NCBI GenBank assembly: GCA_005882315.1
Contig: VBAR01000001.1
Span: 2,367,736-2,431,735 of the forward strand
Reading direction: 5' to 3'
From: Bacteroidota bacterium
Lineage (GTDB): Bacteria > Bacteroidota > Bacteroidia > Chitinophagales > Chitinophagaceae
DNA length: 64,000 nt
This document shows, one piece after another, positions 27,040-37,466 of this stretch (position 1 is the stretch's first letter; each line of letters starts with the position of its first letter). Position numbers and translations under genes: made by a program. The notes beneath the pieces were generated by a model. The model made no database searches. It was not told where the DNA came from and saw only the letters and a program-made list of their open reading frames with translations.

Positions 27040-29964
27040 ATGAATGATCAGCTGAAGCGACTTGCACAAACACTGGATGGCGAGCTTTTTTTTGACGTCA
27101 CGATGCGTACACTGTATGCAACGGATGCCTCCGCATATAGAGAAATGCCGCTGGCTGTTGCCATTCCTAAAACGATAGAAGATTTAAAAAAGCTGATCGC
27201 CTTTGCAAGTAATAATCATACTTCAATAATTCCCCGTACAGCAGGCACTTCTCTGGCTGGCCAGGTGGTGGGGAGCGGAATTATAGTGGATGTTTCTAAA
27301 AATTTTACCCAAATCATTGAATTGAATAAAAAGGAAGGGTGGGTAAGAGTAGAGCCCGGGGTTATCAGGGATGAGCTGAACTTATTTTTAAAATCACAGG
27401 GCTTATTTTTTGGACCCGAAACATCAACCGCCAACAGGGCAATGATGGGCGGAATGATAGGCAATAATAGTTGCGGATCCAATTCTATTGTGTACCGAAG
27501 CACAAGAGAACATCTGCTGGAGGTAAAAGCATTGCTGAGTGATGGGAGTGAAGCAGTATTTAAGTCCTTATCGATCGATGAATTTCATAAGAAGTGTGAA
27601 AGCGAAGGTCTCGAATCAAATATTTATAGAACAGTAAGAGGCTTGTTAAGTAATTATGATAACCAGCTTGAGATCAGGAAGGAATTTCCTAAAAAATCAG
27701 TTGAGAGAAGAAATACCGGCTATGCAGTTGATTTATTATTAGAAACGGCACCATTTACTGCTGGTTCAGAAGATTTTAATTTTTGTAAACTGATTGCTGG
27801 TTCAGAAGGAACCCTGGCCTTTATTACAGAGATCAAATTAAATGTTGTTCCGCTTCCACCAAAAGAAACAGGATTGCTTTGTGTGCATTTTAATTCTATT
27901 GATGAATCACTAAGGGCTAATTTAATTGCTGTAAAATATAATATCAGTGCAAGTGAGTTGATCGATCATTATATATTGGAGTGTACAAAAAATAATATTG
28001 AACAACAGAAGAACCGTTTTTTTGTACAAGGCGATCCCGGGGCGATACTGGTAATCGAATTTGCAAGAAATACAAGAGAGGAGGTGATAGCTGATGCAAA
28101 AAAATGTGAAGAGGAAATGCAGGCTGCAGGATTGGGTTATTATTTCCCTTTATTATTTAGTGGTGATGCAAAAAAAATATGGACGTTGAGAAAAGCTGGT
28201 TTGGGATTGCTTGGTAATTTACCGGGTGATGAAAAGGCTGTGCCAGTAATTGAAGACACAGCAGTTGATGTAAATGATCTGCCAGCTTATATCCGTGAGT
28301 TCAATGAAATTTTAAAAAAGTATAACCTGTATTCTGTTCACTATGCACATGCTGGTTCGGGTGAGTTGCATTTGCGTCCGATCATAAACCTCAAAACAGA
28401 AGAAGGGAATAAATTATTCAGAACAATTGCCGAGGAAATTGCAACACTGGTAAAAAAATATAACGGTTCATTAAGTGGTGAACATGGAGATGGCAGGTTG
28501 AGGGGTGAGTTTATCAGGCAAATGGTAGGCGACAAAAATTATAGCCTGTTAAAGGAAATTAAAAAAGCATGGGATCCCAATAATATTTTCAATCCAAACA
28601 AGATCGTTGATACGCCTCCGATGAATACGATGCTCCGGTATGTACCCGGCCAAAAGACTCCTGAATTTAAAACCGTATTCCGTTTTCATAACCAGGATAT
28701 ACTACAACATGCAGAGCAATGTAATGGGAGTGGTGATTGCCGTAAAACACATTTAAGCGGCGGCACGATGTGCCCTTCCTATATGGCTTCAAAGAATGAG
28801 AAAGACACAACAAGGGCAAGGGCAAATATTCTTCGTGAGTTTCTAACGAACTCAGATAAGATGAACCGTTATGATCACAAAGAAATATATGATGTAATGG
28901 ACTTATGTTTGAGTTGCAAAGGTTGTAAATCCGAATGCCCGAGTAATGTGGATGTAGCAAAACTGAAAGCTGAGTTTTTACAACACTACTATGATGCAAA
29001 TGGAGTTCCGTTTCGTTCGAAGCTTATTGCATGGTTTAACAAGTCCGCTGCATTGGGAAGTATCTGGCCAGGGGCTTACAACTTTATAATGACAAACAAG
29101 CTGGTTGGTAAATGGGTTAAGTCATTATCAGGATTCGCTGTGGAAAGGAGCATGCCAAAAATGTATAAGATGACGCTGAAGAAATGGTTTGATAGTCACA
29201 AGTCGGGTGCTAGAAGTTCGGAGCCAGGAACCAGGAGAAAGATTTATTTTTTTAATGATGAGTTTACTAACTACCTGGATACGGAAATAGGAATAAAGGC
29301 AATCCAGTTGCTTGAAAGACTCGGGTATGAAGTTATTATTCCTGAGCATGAGGAAAGTGGTCGTGCATGGTTGTCAAAAGGATTGATACGGGCTGCAAAA
29401 AAAATTGCAAATAAAAATATTAAACTTCTTTCTTCTTTAATAAATGATAAAACACCGTTGGTAGGAGTGGAGCCATCTGCGATTCTTACTTTCAGGGATG
29501 AATATATTGATCTGGCCGACGATGAAAACCTGGAAGCAGCAAAGGATTTGTCTAAGAATGTTTTTATGATCGATGAGTTTATCGCTACAGAAATGGAGAA
29601 AGGAAATATCAGCAAGCAGTTATTTACAAAAGAACAACACAAAATAAAGCTGCACGGACATTGCCAGCAAAAAGCATTGGCATCTGTTTTATCATCCGAA
29701 AGGATATTATCATTCCCGGAAAACTATTCTGTTGAAACGATCCCTTCCGGTTGTTGCGGTATGGCGGGTAGTTTTGGCTATGAAAAAGAACATTTTGATC
29801 TATCAATGAAAGTTGGAGAGTTAGTTTTATTTCCCGCAGTAAGATCTGCGGACGAACAAACTATTATAGCTGCTCCGGGCACCAGTTGTCGTCACCAGGT
29901 AAAAGATGGAACAGGCCGGATTGCGAAGCATCCGGTGGAAATTCTGTATGAAGCTTTGGTATAG
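27040..29964 (+). CDS. FAD-binding and Fe-S oxidoreductase (D-lactate/glycolate dehydrogenase-like fusion)
   Basis: A 974-residue fusion enzyme that probably oxidises a 2-hydroxy acid such as D-lactate and passes electrons through Fe-S clusters. The FAD-binding half (about 1-540) has IIPRTAGTSLAGQVVGSGII, PETSTANRAMMGGMIGNNSC and AGSEGTLAFITEIKL. The C-terminal FAD-oxidase part has HYAHAGSGELHLRP and SLSGEHGDGRLRGEF. The second half has iron-sulfur motifs (CNGSGDCRK, GTMCPSYMA, and CLSCKGCKSECPSNVD) followed by two CCG-type segments, the last with SGCCGMAGSFGYEKEHF. GlcD-GlcF or Dld-type activity cannot be distinguished here. No signal peptide; likely cytoplasmic or membrane-associated. Confidence 0.9.
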   Translation: MNDQLKRLAQTLDGELFFDVTMRTLYATDASAYREMPLAVAIPKTIEDLKKLIAFASNNHTSIIPRTAGTSLAGQVVGSGIIVDVSKNFTQIIELNKKEGWVRVEPGVIRDELNLFLKSQGLFFGPETSTANRAMMGGMIGNNSCGSNSIVYRSTREHLLEVKALLSDGSEAVFKSLSIDEFHKKCESEGLESNIYRTVRGLLSNYDNQLEIRKEFPKKSVERRNTGYAVDLLLETAPFTAGSEDFNFCKLIAGSEGTLAFITEIKLNVVPLPPKETGLLCVHFNSIDESLRANLIAVKYNISASELIDHYILECTKNNIEQQKNRFFVQGDPGAILVIEFARNTREEVIADAKKCEEEMQAAGLGYYFPLLFSGDAKKIWTLRKAGLGLLGNLPGDEKAVPVIEDTAVDVNDLPAYIREFNEILKKYNLYSVHYAHAGSGELHLRPIINLKTEEGNKLFRTIAEEIATLVKKYNGSLSGEHGDGRLRGEFIRQMVGDKNYSLLKEIKKAWDPNNIFNPNKIVDTPPMNTMLRYVPGQKTPEFKTVFRFHNQDILQHAEQCNGSGDCRKTHLSGGTMCPSYMASKNEKDTTRARANILREFLTNSDKMNRYDHKEIYDVMDLCLSCKGCKSECPSNVDVAKLKAEFLQHYYDANGVPFRSKLIAWFNKSAALGSIWPGAYNFIMTNKLVGKWVKSLSGFAVERSMPKMYKMTLKKWFDSHKSGARSSEPGTRRKIYFFNDEFTNYLDTEIGIKAIQLLERLGYEVIIPEHEESGRAWLSKGLIRAAKKIANKNIKLLSSLINDKTPLVGVEPSAILTFRDEYIDLADDENLEAAKDLSKNVFMIDEFIATEMEKGNISKQLFTKEQHKIKLHGHCQQKALASVLSSERILSFPENYSVETIPSGCCGMAGSFGYEKEHFDLSMKVGELVLFPAVRSADEQTIIAAPGTSCRHQVKDGTGRIAKHPVEILYEALV

Positions 29965-30546
29965 TTATTTTAAAACCTGAAGGCTTTGCAGGATTTTTTT
30001 GAAATCATCTTTACTTATTGCCTTGTATTGGTATTTGTGTTCCCCCTCGTCCTCATCACCCAGCGCTTCGAATTCACCGCCGGGCATAGTGACGATACAG
30101 AAAACATGAAAGGCAACTTTGTTTATTTCAAACCACTCGGTAGAGATCATGTCTTCCTGTTTTTCCCTTTTTCCAATAACACTTGTTTCATAAGGCTGAT
30201 AATACAAATCAATTTTACCAACAGCAGATTGAATTGCTTCCGGGGGATACCCTAAACTGCCCAATCCATCAAAACCAGCTTCTACTATAAACGACTGCCA
30301 TGTACTGTCATTTACTTTTTTTGTGTATTGCACATAAAGCATTTTATCCTGAATGGGTGTGTTCTTATTCGTCTTCAATTCAAATGTATCCAGTTTAAAA
30401 CCTTCCGGTAGCCACGTAGGCAAAGGGATCATTATACCGTTTGCAAGCAACTTTTTTTTATCTGTTGATCTTAATCCAGGAAAATCCTGCGCCCAGGCGG
30501 TCAATGTAATTGCTGTAAAAAGAAAAAGAAGAAATTGCTTTCTCAT
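29965..30546 (-). CDS. Secreted protein of unknown function
   Basis: The 193-residue product has a signal peptide (MRKQFLLFLFTAITLTAWA) and a mature domain that is mixed beta-alpha (GIMIPLPTWLPEGFKLDTFE, QDKMLYVQYTKKVNDSTWQS, EWFEINKVAFHVFCIVTMPG). No family is recognised with confidence. It is convergent with the FAD/Fe-S gene and its stop codon follows directly on that gene's stop. The next gene on this strand, DUF4198, lies 65 bases upstream, so the two may share a transcript. Confidence 0.6.
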   Translation of the reverse strand: MRKQFLLFLFTAITLTAWAQDFPGLRSTDKKKLLANGIMIPLPTWLPEGFKLDTFELKTNKNTPIQDKMLYVQYTKKVNDSTWQSFIVEAGFDGLGSLGYPPEAIQSAVGKIDLYYQPYETSVIGKREKQEDMISTEWFEINKVAFHVFCIVTMPGGEFEALGDEDEGEHKYQYKAISKDDFKKILQSLQVLK

Positions 30547-30611
30547 GCCGGAAGTTTTCGTAAAACTATTCTATTAAGCGGAAATACCAGCTACCCATTT
30601 AGTAGTATTTT

Positions 30612-31406
30612 TCAATAGTATCCCCATGTACAATTTCCCCAGTAGCTCTGCCAGTTTGTAGGAGGCTCATATATCCTAACTATTTTCACACAGCTTACCA
30701 TCCATTCTCCTTTTGTTGCTACCGGAAATTTTATAAGACCTTTTTTATCGGAAATAACTGTCCATTTCAAAGTTTCATTACCACGACGATTCCAAACTTT
30801 GATTATTGCATTGGTCAGTGGTTTGCCTTTAAAAATAATTTTAACAGTTAGCGAATCACCATCTGATATTTTATAAGGATGTGAAAGCGGAATAATATCC
30901 AGCGGTAAGCTTGTGGCTAGCTTATAGGTTTCATCTTTTATATTTCCTACCTGGAAAATTGTTTTTATACTTCGCTGGTAAAACTCATAACCGCTGCTGT
31001 CCGTTTCGTCATGTTGTTTGCGATATTCTACCGCATCAGTTAGTTCTTCTTCTTCAAGATATTCATTGAAATCTTTTGCATTTAAAGTGATAAAAGAATT
31101 TTTGCTGTTGTAGGTAACCATACTTGTCCCCTCATCATATTGTCTCAATTGCAGGGAATCGCCTTTTTCAGCAAAAAAGTTTGGTGAAATAATATCCTTT
31201 ACACCACCATAATAAAATATAAGATTATTGATCCTTGAGCTGTCGCCTTGCCAGTTCTCACCTTCAAAATCCTCCCCAACAATAAAACGGATATTTATTT
31301 CTTCGCCACGGTCATAAATGTATTTATTGGGTTGTAACCAGAATTCATGAGAGGATAGTAAAATGAACAGGGCAAGCAAAGAAAATGCAAAAAGAATCTT
31401 TTTCAT
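30612..31406 (-). CDS. DUF4198 domain exported protein
   Basis: About 264 residues from the start at 31406 (MKKILFAFSLLALFILLSSH); a start at 31436 would add ten residues ahead of the signal peptide and is less likely. The mature protein starts with HEFWLQPNKYIYDRGEEI, typical of DUF4198, a family often annotated as nickel- or cobalt-related periplasmic protein, although that role is not proven. The beta-rich C-terminus (SDGDSLTVKIIFKGKPLTNA) fits an Ig-like fold with metal-binding members. Downstream of mlaF on the same strand with 47 bases between; any functional link is unclear. Confidence 0.8.
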   Translation of the reverse strand: MKKILFAFSLLALFILLSSHEFWLQPNKYIYDRGEEINIRFIVGEDFEGENWQGDSSRINNLIFYYGGVKDIISPNFFAEKGDSLQLRQYDEGTSMVTYNSKNSFITLNAKDFNEYLEEEELTDAVEYRKQHDETDSSGYEFYQRSIKTIFQVGNIKDETYKLATSLPLDIIPLSHPYKISDGDSLTVKIIFKGKPLTNAIIKVWNRRGNETLKWTVISDKKGLIKFPVATKGEWMVSCVKIVRIYEPPTNWQSYWGNCTWGYY

Positions 31407-31453
31407 TGTGGGTCTTTTTAATCCGCACATTCTCAAATTCGCACATCAATAAA

Positions 31454-32263
31454 TCACTTTATCATATCATCCATATTCCTGTCATTCGGCATTTTTCCTG
31501 TTTCCTCAAGCATCCGCATTTCTTTGGCATCTCTCAAAAAATCAGAAGCAAAAATAAAATCATTGAGTCGTTGGTTTTTACTGAAAATGATTTCCTTATT
31601 GCTGCCTTCCCACTCTTTGTGTCCCTGGTACATGTAAAGAATATAATTTCCGATCTCCATCACACTATTCATGTCATGAGTGTTTACAACAGTAGTGATA
31701 TTATATTCTGTTGTGATCTCCTGTATCAGCTTATCAATTACTAGCGATGTTTGCGGATCGAGACCGCTGTTGGGTTCATCACAAAAAAGATATTTGGGAT
31801 TTAAAACAATGGCCCTTGCAATACCTACCCTTTTTTTCATTCCACCACTAAGCTCGGCCGGAAATTTCTTGTTGGTATCTTTAAGGTTTACCCGGTCTAA
31901 TACTTCGTTTACCCTGTCCAGTTTTTTTCTAAAATTCCATTTAGTAAACATGCTCAGTGGAAACATCACATTTTCCTGAACCGTCAAACTATCAAACAAA
32001 GCCGAACCCTGGAACAGCATACCGATCTGTTTGCGTATCTCCGTCCGCTGGTTAGTTGTCATGGCAGTAAAATTTTCACCACCAAACTCAATACTTCCTT
32101 GATCGGGTTCAAACAAGCCAACCATACATTTCATTAATACCGTTTTTCCACTGCCGCTTGACCCGATGATGAGATTGCATTGCCCTGACTTCATCACAGA
32201 ACTTACATCCTGGATCACAGTTTTATCGGAAAATGATTTTTTTATGTTTTTTATTTCGATCAA
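31454..32263 (-). CDS. mlaF: ABC transporter ATP-binding protein, MlaF-like
   Basis: Cytoplasmic ATPase of a phospholipid transport ABC system (Mla type), moving lipids between the outer and inner membrane. The 269-residue protein has Walker A IIGSSGSGKTVLMKCMVGL, the ABC signature ELSGGMKKRVGIARAIVLNP and Walker B KYLFCDEPNSGLDPQT, followed by the H-loop VVNTHDMNSV. The GMKKRVGIAR block is typical of MlaF. It lies nine bases downstream of mlaE and is cotranscribed with it. No MCE-domain mlaD gene follows; the next gene is a DUF4198 protein. Confidence 0.92.
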   Translation of the reverse strand: MIEIKNIKKSFSDKTVIQDVSSVMKSGQCNLIIGSSGSGKTVLMKCMVGLFEPDQGSIEFGGENFTAMTTNQRTEIRKQIGMLFQGSALFDSLTVQENVMFPLSMFTKWNFRKKLDRVNEVLDRVNLKDTNKKFPAELSGGMKKRVGIARAIVLNPKYLFCDEPNSGLDPQTSLVIDKLIQEITTEYNITTVVNTHDMNSVMEIGNYILYMYQGHKEWEGSNKEIIFSKNQRLNDFIFASDFLRDAKEMRMLEETGKMPNDRNMDDMIK

Positions 32264-32272
32264 AGGAATCTT

Positions 32273-33016
32273 TTAGGCTTCAAGTAATAATGCTGCTAAT
32301 AAATAATCGGCTAATAAAACAAGTATGCAGCTTACAACAACAGCTTTTGTACTGGCCCTTCCTATTTCTAAGGCACCACCTTTTACATAATAACCATAAT
32401 AAGCGGGTACGCTGGAAATAATAAATGCAAATGTATAGGCCTTGCACATTGCAAAAATTACATTGAACGGAACAAAGTATTCAAGTAAACCTTTATCATA
32501 AGTGCTTGGAGAAATAATACCTCCCATTTCACCAGCAAGGCGACCACCCCAGATGCCTAAGGCACCTGAGATAACAACCAGCATTGGAACAACTACCAAT
32601 GCTGCCAGAATTTTCGGCATTACGAGATAGGTTTTCGAGTTTACACCCATTATTTCCAATGCATCTATCTGTTCGCTGATACGCATATTGCCAAGTTCGC
32701 TTGCAATTTTACTACCCACTACACCTGCCAGTACTATACAGATAAGTGTAGGAGAAAATTCAAGGATCATTGTATCACGAACGATCTGTGCAATGGTACT
32801 AGGAGGAATTAAAGGTGAAACCAACTGGTAGGCTGTTTGAACCGTTGACACAGCACCCATAAAAACAGAAATGATACAAACGATGGGTAAAGAACCAATG
32901 CCGATATCAGAACATTGATGCATAAATTCTTTCCAGTACATCTTCATGTTCTCCGGTTTATGGAACATGCCTTTTAGCATCAGCAGGTACTGGCCTATGT
33001 CATGGAAAATAGTCAT
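32273..33016 (-). CDS. mlaE: ABC transporter permease, MlaE family
   Basis: Inner-membrane permease of the lipid transport ABC system. The 247-residue protein has the MlaE layout: an N-terminal amphipathic segment, several membrane helices (SLPIVCIISVFMGAVSTVQT, TLICIVLAGVVGSKIASELG, LAALVVVPMLVVISGALGIW, YYVKGGALEIGRASTKAVVV) and the conserved ELGNMRISEQIDALEIMGVN loop. The Glu-rich EQIDALE motif contacts MlaF. It precedes mlaF in an operon. A separate promoter lies probably in the 107-base gap upstream, but I see no clean box. Confidence 0.92.
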   Translation of the reverse strand: MTIFHDIGQYLLMLKGMFHKPENMKMYWKEFMHQCSDIGIGSLPIVCIISVFMGAVSTVQTAYQLVSPLIPPSTIAQIVRDTMILEFSPTLICIVLAGVVGSKIASELGNMRISEQIDALEIMGVNSKTYLVMPKILAALVVVPMLVVISGALGIWGGRLAGEMGGIISPSTYDKGLLEYFVPFNVIFAMCKAYTFAFIISSVPAYYGYYVKGGALEIGRASTKAVVVSCILVLLADYLLAALLLEA

Positions 33017-33123
33017 GCGTTAATGTGCAATATACAGGAAAAACGAGCAAGGCACAAGACACAAGAATTGCTTGGGGAGAAATGCTCAGCGCTTAATATT
33101 CAACGGTAATATTCAATCTGAAC

Positions 33124-35466
33124 TTACATATCCCTGCTCGCTTTCCGGAACCGTTTCCACCACGGAGATTTTTTTACAATCTCTGCGGTAGCTGTTTTGC
33201 TTTTTATTTGTGCGTCTGATACTGCTACCAGTGCCATATTTACAATGCTGTGTACAGAACTACCTAATTGTAAAATATGAACAGGTTTATTTAATCCTAA
33301 TAATATCGGGCCAACTGCATCAGCAGCTTCCAGTTCCTTCATCAGGTTATAGGCAATATTGCCCGATGCAAGGTTAGGAAATATCAAAGTGTTCACATCT
33401 TTGTCTACCAGTTCGCTAAAGGGATAGTTTTCTTTCATCAACTCTTTATTGAAAGCTACGCTGGCCTGCATCTCACCATCAATCAACAAAGTTGGCATTT
33501 TAGATTTCACTATTTGTCTTGCCTTTGCCACTAATTGTGCTTCTGGCGAATTACTGCTTCCGAAATTTGAATAACTCAGCATCGCAATCCGTGGAATGAT
33601 ATTAAAGTTCCTTACTTCTTTTGCTGTTAGTAAAGTTATTTCAGCAAGTTCTTCTGCAGTAGGATTGAAGTTTACTGTTGTGTCTGCAAGAAATAACGGG
33701 CCTTTTTTTGCAAGCATTAAATACATGCCTGCAATTTTTTGAACACCGGGCTCTGTGCCGATGCAATGCAATGCAGGACGGATCGTATCAGGATAATTTT
33801 TTGTAAGACCTGAGATCATTGCATCCGCATCACCGCATTCCACCATCATGCATCCGAAATGGTTTCTGTCACGCATTACTTTTTTAGACTCATAAGCATT
33901 GAAACCTCTTCTTCCTCTTTTAGCTAAAAATATTTCTGAATATTTATTTCTTTTTTCTTCTGTTTCTTCGCCTCTCGGGTCGAGTATTGGTAAACCTTCC
34001 AGGTCTATTCCGTTGCTTTCAGCAATACGTCTGATCTTCTGTTCTTCACCTAACAGGATAGGGTAGCCAATACCCTCATCAAAAACAATTTGCGCAGCTT
34101 TTAAAATTTTTACATTATCAGCTTCTGCAAATACAATTCGTTTGGGATCACGACGGGCTTTGTTACCCAATACTCTCATCACCTGGTTATCCAACCCAAG
34201 ACGTTTGTTAAGTGTAGTAATATAAGTGTCCCAGTTTTCAATATTAATTCTGGCTACCCCACTTTCCATTGCAGCTTTTGCAACAGCAGGAGCTACGGTT
34301 GATAATAATCTTGGGTCAAGTGGTTTTGGAATAATATAATTTGCGCCGAACAGGATGTTCTGTTCGTTGTATGCCATGTTCACAATATCAGGCACAGGAG
34401 TTTTTGTGAGATCTGCTAATGCTTTTACTGCTGCAAGTTTCATAGCTTCATTAATAGCAGTGGCACGAACATCCAATGCGCCACGGAAAATATAAGGGAA
34501 GCCGAGTACATTATTTACCTGGTTAGGATAATCGCTTCGGCCAGTTGCCATGATAACATCTTTCCTTGCACCTGTTGCATCTTCCCAACTTATTTCAGGA
34601 TTAGGATTGGCCATTGCAAATACGATCGGGTTCTTAGCCATGCTCTTTACCATTTCCGGAGTTACACAATTACCCGAACTTAAACCGATAAATACATCCG
34701 CATCTTTCATCGCCTCTGCCAGCGTCATATCTTTATTTCCAATGGCATATTGTTTTTTTATTTCGTCCAGATCTGTTCTGCCATGATGTAGCACACCTTT
34801 GCGGTCCAGCATCAGGAAATTTTCATGCTTTGCGCCCAATGCTTCATAGAGCCGGCTGCAGGAAATAGCAGCAGCACCGGCGCCATTTACTACAATTTTT
34901 ACTTTATCGATTTTCTTCTTTTGAATTTCCAATGCATTCAGCAATGCAGCAGCAGAAATAATTGCAGTACCATGCTGGTCATCATGCATGACAGGAATAT
35001 GAAGTAATTTTTTTAATTCCTGTTCAATGTAAAAACATTCAGGTGCTTTGATGTCTTCTAAATTTATTCCACCGAACGTCGGCTCCAATGCTTTTACGAT
35101 CTGTACAAATTTCACCGGGTCCTTTTCGTTTATCTCAATATCAAACACATCAATGTCGGCAAAGATCTTAAACAATACACCTTTGCCTTCCATTACAGGC
35201 TTGCCTGCTTCAGGACCAATATCGCCTAAGCCCAAAACAGCGGTTCCATTGCTTATCACCGCTACTAAATTTCCTTTTGCCGTGTATTTATAAACATTGT
35301 CAATATTTGCCGCAATTTCAAGACAAGGCTCAGCTACACCGGGACTGTAGGCAAGCGATAAGTCTCTTTGTGTTTTTGCTTCTTTGGTAGGAACTACTTC
35401 AATTTTTCCGGGTCTCCCTTTTGCATGATATTCAAGAGCCTGTTGTTTGCGCAATTCGTTGGACAT
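33124..35466 (-). CDS. maeB: NADP-dependent malic enzyme with phosphotransacetylase-like domain
   Basis: Cytoplasmic enzyme that decarboxylates malate to pyruvate. The 780-residue protein has an N-terminal malic enzyme domain ([80 protein letters not shown] and [20 protein letters not shown] for the nucleotide site) and, from about residue 430, a phosphotransacetylase-like domain ([40 protein letters not shown]). This architecture defines MaeB, and the C-terminal domain is usually regulatory (acetyl-CoA binding) rather than catalytic. A TAATTTTG -7 box lies upstream at 35521-35528. Confidence 0.95.
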   Translation of the reverse strand: MSNELRKQQALEYHAKGRPGKIEVVPTKEAKTQRDLSLAYSPGVAEPCLEIAANIDNVYKYTAKGNLVAVISNGTAVLGLGDIGPEAGKPVMEGKGVLFKIFADIDVFDIEINEKDPVKFVQIVKALEPTFGGINLEDIKAPECFYIEQELKKLLHIPVMHDDQHGTAIISAAALLNALEIQKKKIDKVKIVVNGAGAAAISCSRLYEALGAKHENFLMLDRKGVLHHGRTDLDEIKKQYAIGNKDMTLAEAMKDADVFIGLSSGNCVTPEMVKSMAKNPIVFAMANPNPEISWEDATGARKDVIMATGRSDYPNQVNNVLGFPYIFRGALDVRATAINEAMKLAAVKALADLTKTPVPDIVNMAYNEQNILFGANYIIPKPLDPRLLSTVAPAVAKAAMESGVARINIENWDTYITTLNKRLGLDNQVMRVLGNKARRDPKRIVFAEADNVKILKAAQIVFDEGIGYPILLGEEQKIRRIAESNGIDLEGLPILDPRGEETEEKRNKYSEIFLAKRGRRGFNAYESKKVMRDRNHFGCMMVECGDADAMISGLTKNYPDTIRPALHCIGTEPGVQKIAGMYLMLAKKGPLFLADTTVNFNPTAEELAEITLLTAKEVRNFNIIPRIAMLSYSNFGSSNSPEAQLVAKARQIVKSKMPTLLIDGEMQASVAFNKELMKENYPFSELVDKDVNTLIFPNLASGNIAYNLMKELEAADAVGPILLGLNKPVHILQLGSSVHSIVNMALVAVSDAQIKSKTATAEIVKKSPWWKRFRKASRDM

Positions 35467-35520
35467 AGCCTGATTTTATTGTTCGTCTTTCTGCACTTAT
35501 TCTGAATGGGATGCAATGTA

Positions 35521-35528
35521 CAAAATTA
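35521..35528 (-). promoter_or_regulatory. Putative -7 box for maeB
   Basis: TAATTTTG on the minus strand matches TAnnTTTG, 54 bases before the maeB start. No clear -33 element. Confidence 0.45.
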
Positions 35529-35749
35529 TAATTGTCGAGGGATTTTGATGGAAAGTGCCATTATTCTGTACAAATCTAGTGTCTGTTTAATAAAAAAAAC
35601 CTCTGAGTTTGAACAGCATTTCTAATTGGAAAATTAGCGTTACAAATAAATGACATTGGAGTTGTTAAAAGCTTTTACTACAAGAAATCTGGAAAAATTT
35701 TTGCGGAATAGCAGCGTTATTTTTTTTAGATAATCAAAAACTATATAAC

Positions 35750-37090
35750 GTGAAATTAAAACTCTTTGGCTTTGCTGCCTTGGTAAGCATATTAATATCC
35801 TGCAAAAAGAATGATACTCCAAATCCTGATCCGCAACAACCTGTAGTAACTGCTGAAATGATCAAAGATTCTACATTGATCTACTCCAGGGATATTTATT
35901 TGTGGGACTCTCAAATACCGGCTTCATTTAATGCTCGTTCTTATGCCGGTCCAAATGAAATTATGACAGCTATTCGCAGTTATAGTAATGAACCTGGATT
36001 TAGTCAACCTGTCGACCGGTGGAGTTTTGCAATAAAACAAGACGAATGGAATAATGTAAGTTCAGGTGCTGCGTTAGATTTTGGTATGAATGTTTTTTTT
36101 AGAGCTGAAGGTGACCTGCGAGTTCGTTACGTAGAAAAGTCATCACCTGCTGGTATGGCAGGTATACGTCGGGGTTGGCAGATAACAAAGATCAATAACA
36201 GCACAAATATTTCTACAACCAATGCAAACTTTATTATTGATGCTGTTTATAATAGTCCTGCGAGCAGCTTTACTTTTAAAAAGCCAGATGGTTCTTTGGT
36301 GGATATTAGCTTGAATGGCGGAGCCTACAATGACCAGCCCGTCTTTTTTGATTCTGTTTATACTGCTGGGTCAAAAAAAGTAGGTTATTTCGTATTCAAT
36401 TCTTTTCTTGGTGATACCACGAATATTTACAACAAGTTTCAACATATCTTTGCTCGGTTTGCTGCAGAAAATGTAAATGAAGTAGCAGTTGATCTTCGGT
36501 ATAATGGTGGAGGCTATGTTTCTATGCAAGAAAAACTAGCGAATTATCTTATCAATGCCGCAGGTAATGGGCAATTAATGATGAAGCAACAATTCAATGA
36601 TAAATACACTCAATACAACGAAAGCACTTTTTTCCAGAAGAAAGGAACATTGAACTTAGACCGTGTATTTTTTATAGTTAGTAATAGTACAGCTTCTGCA
36701 AGTGAATTGCTGATCAATAATCTTAAACCTTATATGCAGGTTGTATTGGTAGGACCAACAAAAACACACGGCAAGCCTGTTGGATTTTTCCCAATACCAA
36801 TTGGTGACTGGTACATATTCCCGGTTTCTTTCAGGACTGTCAATAAAAATGGAGAAGGCAATTACTTTGATGGCTTTGCTTTAAATAACCAGGTTGCGGA
36901 TGGACTTGACAAGGATTGGGGCGATATAAATGAATCAGCATTTGCAAGCGTTTTGAGGTATATCAGCTCGGGGGCATTCAGATTACAGCAAACAGAAGTG
37001 TATGTTCCAGACCAGAAAGTATTAGCCGGTAATAAAATATTAGATCAGCCTTTCTTTAAAGGAGCAGTTGATGTAATGCGAAAGTTTTAA
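35750..37090 (+). CDS. S41-family peptidase lipoprotein
   Basis: Predicted cell-surface or periplasmic serine protease of 446 residues. The start is GTG at 35750. The signal ends in a lipobox (LVSILISC), so it is a lipoprotein anchored at Cys18. It has an N-terminal helical cap, a PDZ-like segment (SSPAGMAGIRRGWQITKINN) and the S41 catalytic domain with VAVDLRYNGGGYVSMQEKLA and the Ser-containing VSNSTASASELLINNLKPYM, where a Lys-Ser type dyad operates in the family (GPTKTHGKPVG). It has its own terminator at 37117-37145. The substrate is unknown; homologs are common in Bacteroidota. Confidence 0.9.
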   Translation: MKLKLFGFAALVSILISCKKNDTPNPDPQQPVVTAEMIKDSTLIYSRDIYLWDSQIPASFNARSYAGPNEIMTAIRSYSNEPGFSQPVDRWSFAIKQDEWNNVSSGAALDFGMNVFFRAEGDLRVRYVEKSSPAGMAGIRRGWQITKINNSTNISTTNANFIIDAVYNSPASSFTFKKPDGSLVDISLNGGAYNDQPVFFDSVYTAGSKKVGYFVFNSFLGDTTNIYNKFQHIFARFAAENVNEVAVDLRYNGGGYVSMQEKLANYLINAAGNGQLMMKQQFNDKYTQYNESTFFQKKGTLNLDRVFFIVSNSTASASELLINNLKPYMQVVLVGPTKTHGKPVGFFPIPIGDWYIFPVSFRTVNKNGEGNYFDGFALNNQVADGLDKDWGDINESAFASVLRYISSGAFRLQQTEVYVPDQKVLAGNKILDQPFFKGAVDVMRKF

Positions 37091-37116
37091 AGGGCCAATA
37101 AATATGAAGAATTCAT

Positions 37117-37145
37117 AAAAGCCCGGTAATCCGGGCTTTTATTTT
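37117..37145 (+). terminator. Rho-independent terminator, probably bidirectional
   Basis: AAAAGCCCGG, a TAAT loop and CCGGGCTTTT form a perfect stem, followed by A and more T. It ends the S41 peptidase transcript and can also serve the minus-strand gene ending at 37144. Confidence 0.9.
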
Positions 37146-37389
37146 AATTTGAAATTGCTTTTTGTTTTCTTGCACATTTACAATCAATTCTCTTTTCTTT
37201 TTTTGTTGTAATTGTCGATGTGCTATCAATAACATTCTTTTTATTGATCAAACCTGCATCTGCTTTTGCGGCATTTTCAATTGTCTTAGGATCTTTTTTT
37301 AGTTGATTCATTTTTTCTTTAGTGTTTTGACAGAAAGAGTTGCCTGAGACAAAAGCCAGAAGAGTACATGAAAGAAAATATTTTGTCAT
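37144..37389 (-). CDS. Small secreted protein of unknown function
   Basis: The 81-residue product begins with a signal peptide (MTKYFLSCTLLAFVSGNSFC), possibly with a lipobox-like Cys at residue 20, although the residue before it is Phe, so lipidation is doubtful. The mature part is short, highly charged and ends in a basic Cys-containing segment (KKEKRIDCKCARKQKAISN). No family recognised. It converges on the S41 peptidase gene and shares the bidirectional terminator, which supports it being expressed. Confidence 0.55.
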   Translation of the reverse strand: MTKYFLSCTLLAFVSGNSFCQNTKEKMNQLKKDPKTIENAAKADAGLINKKNVIDSTSTITTKKEKRIDCKCARKQKAISN

Positions 37390-37466
37390 AGCTTTTATTT
37401 ATATGACGAAAACTTTATACCATCAGTTATTTTGAATTGTTAAGATTAAATAAAAAGACAGAAAGC

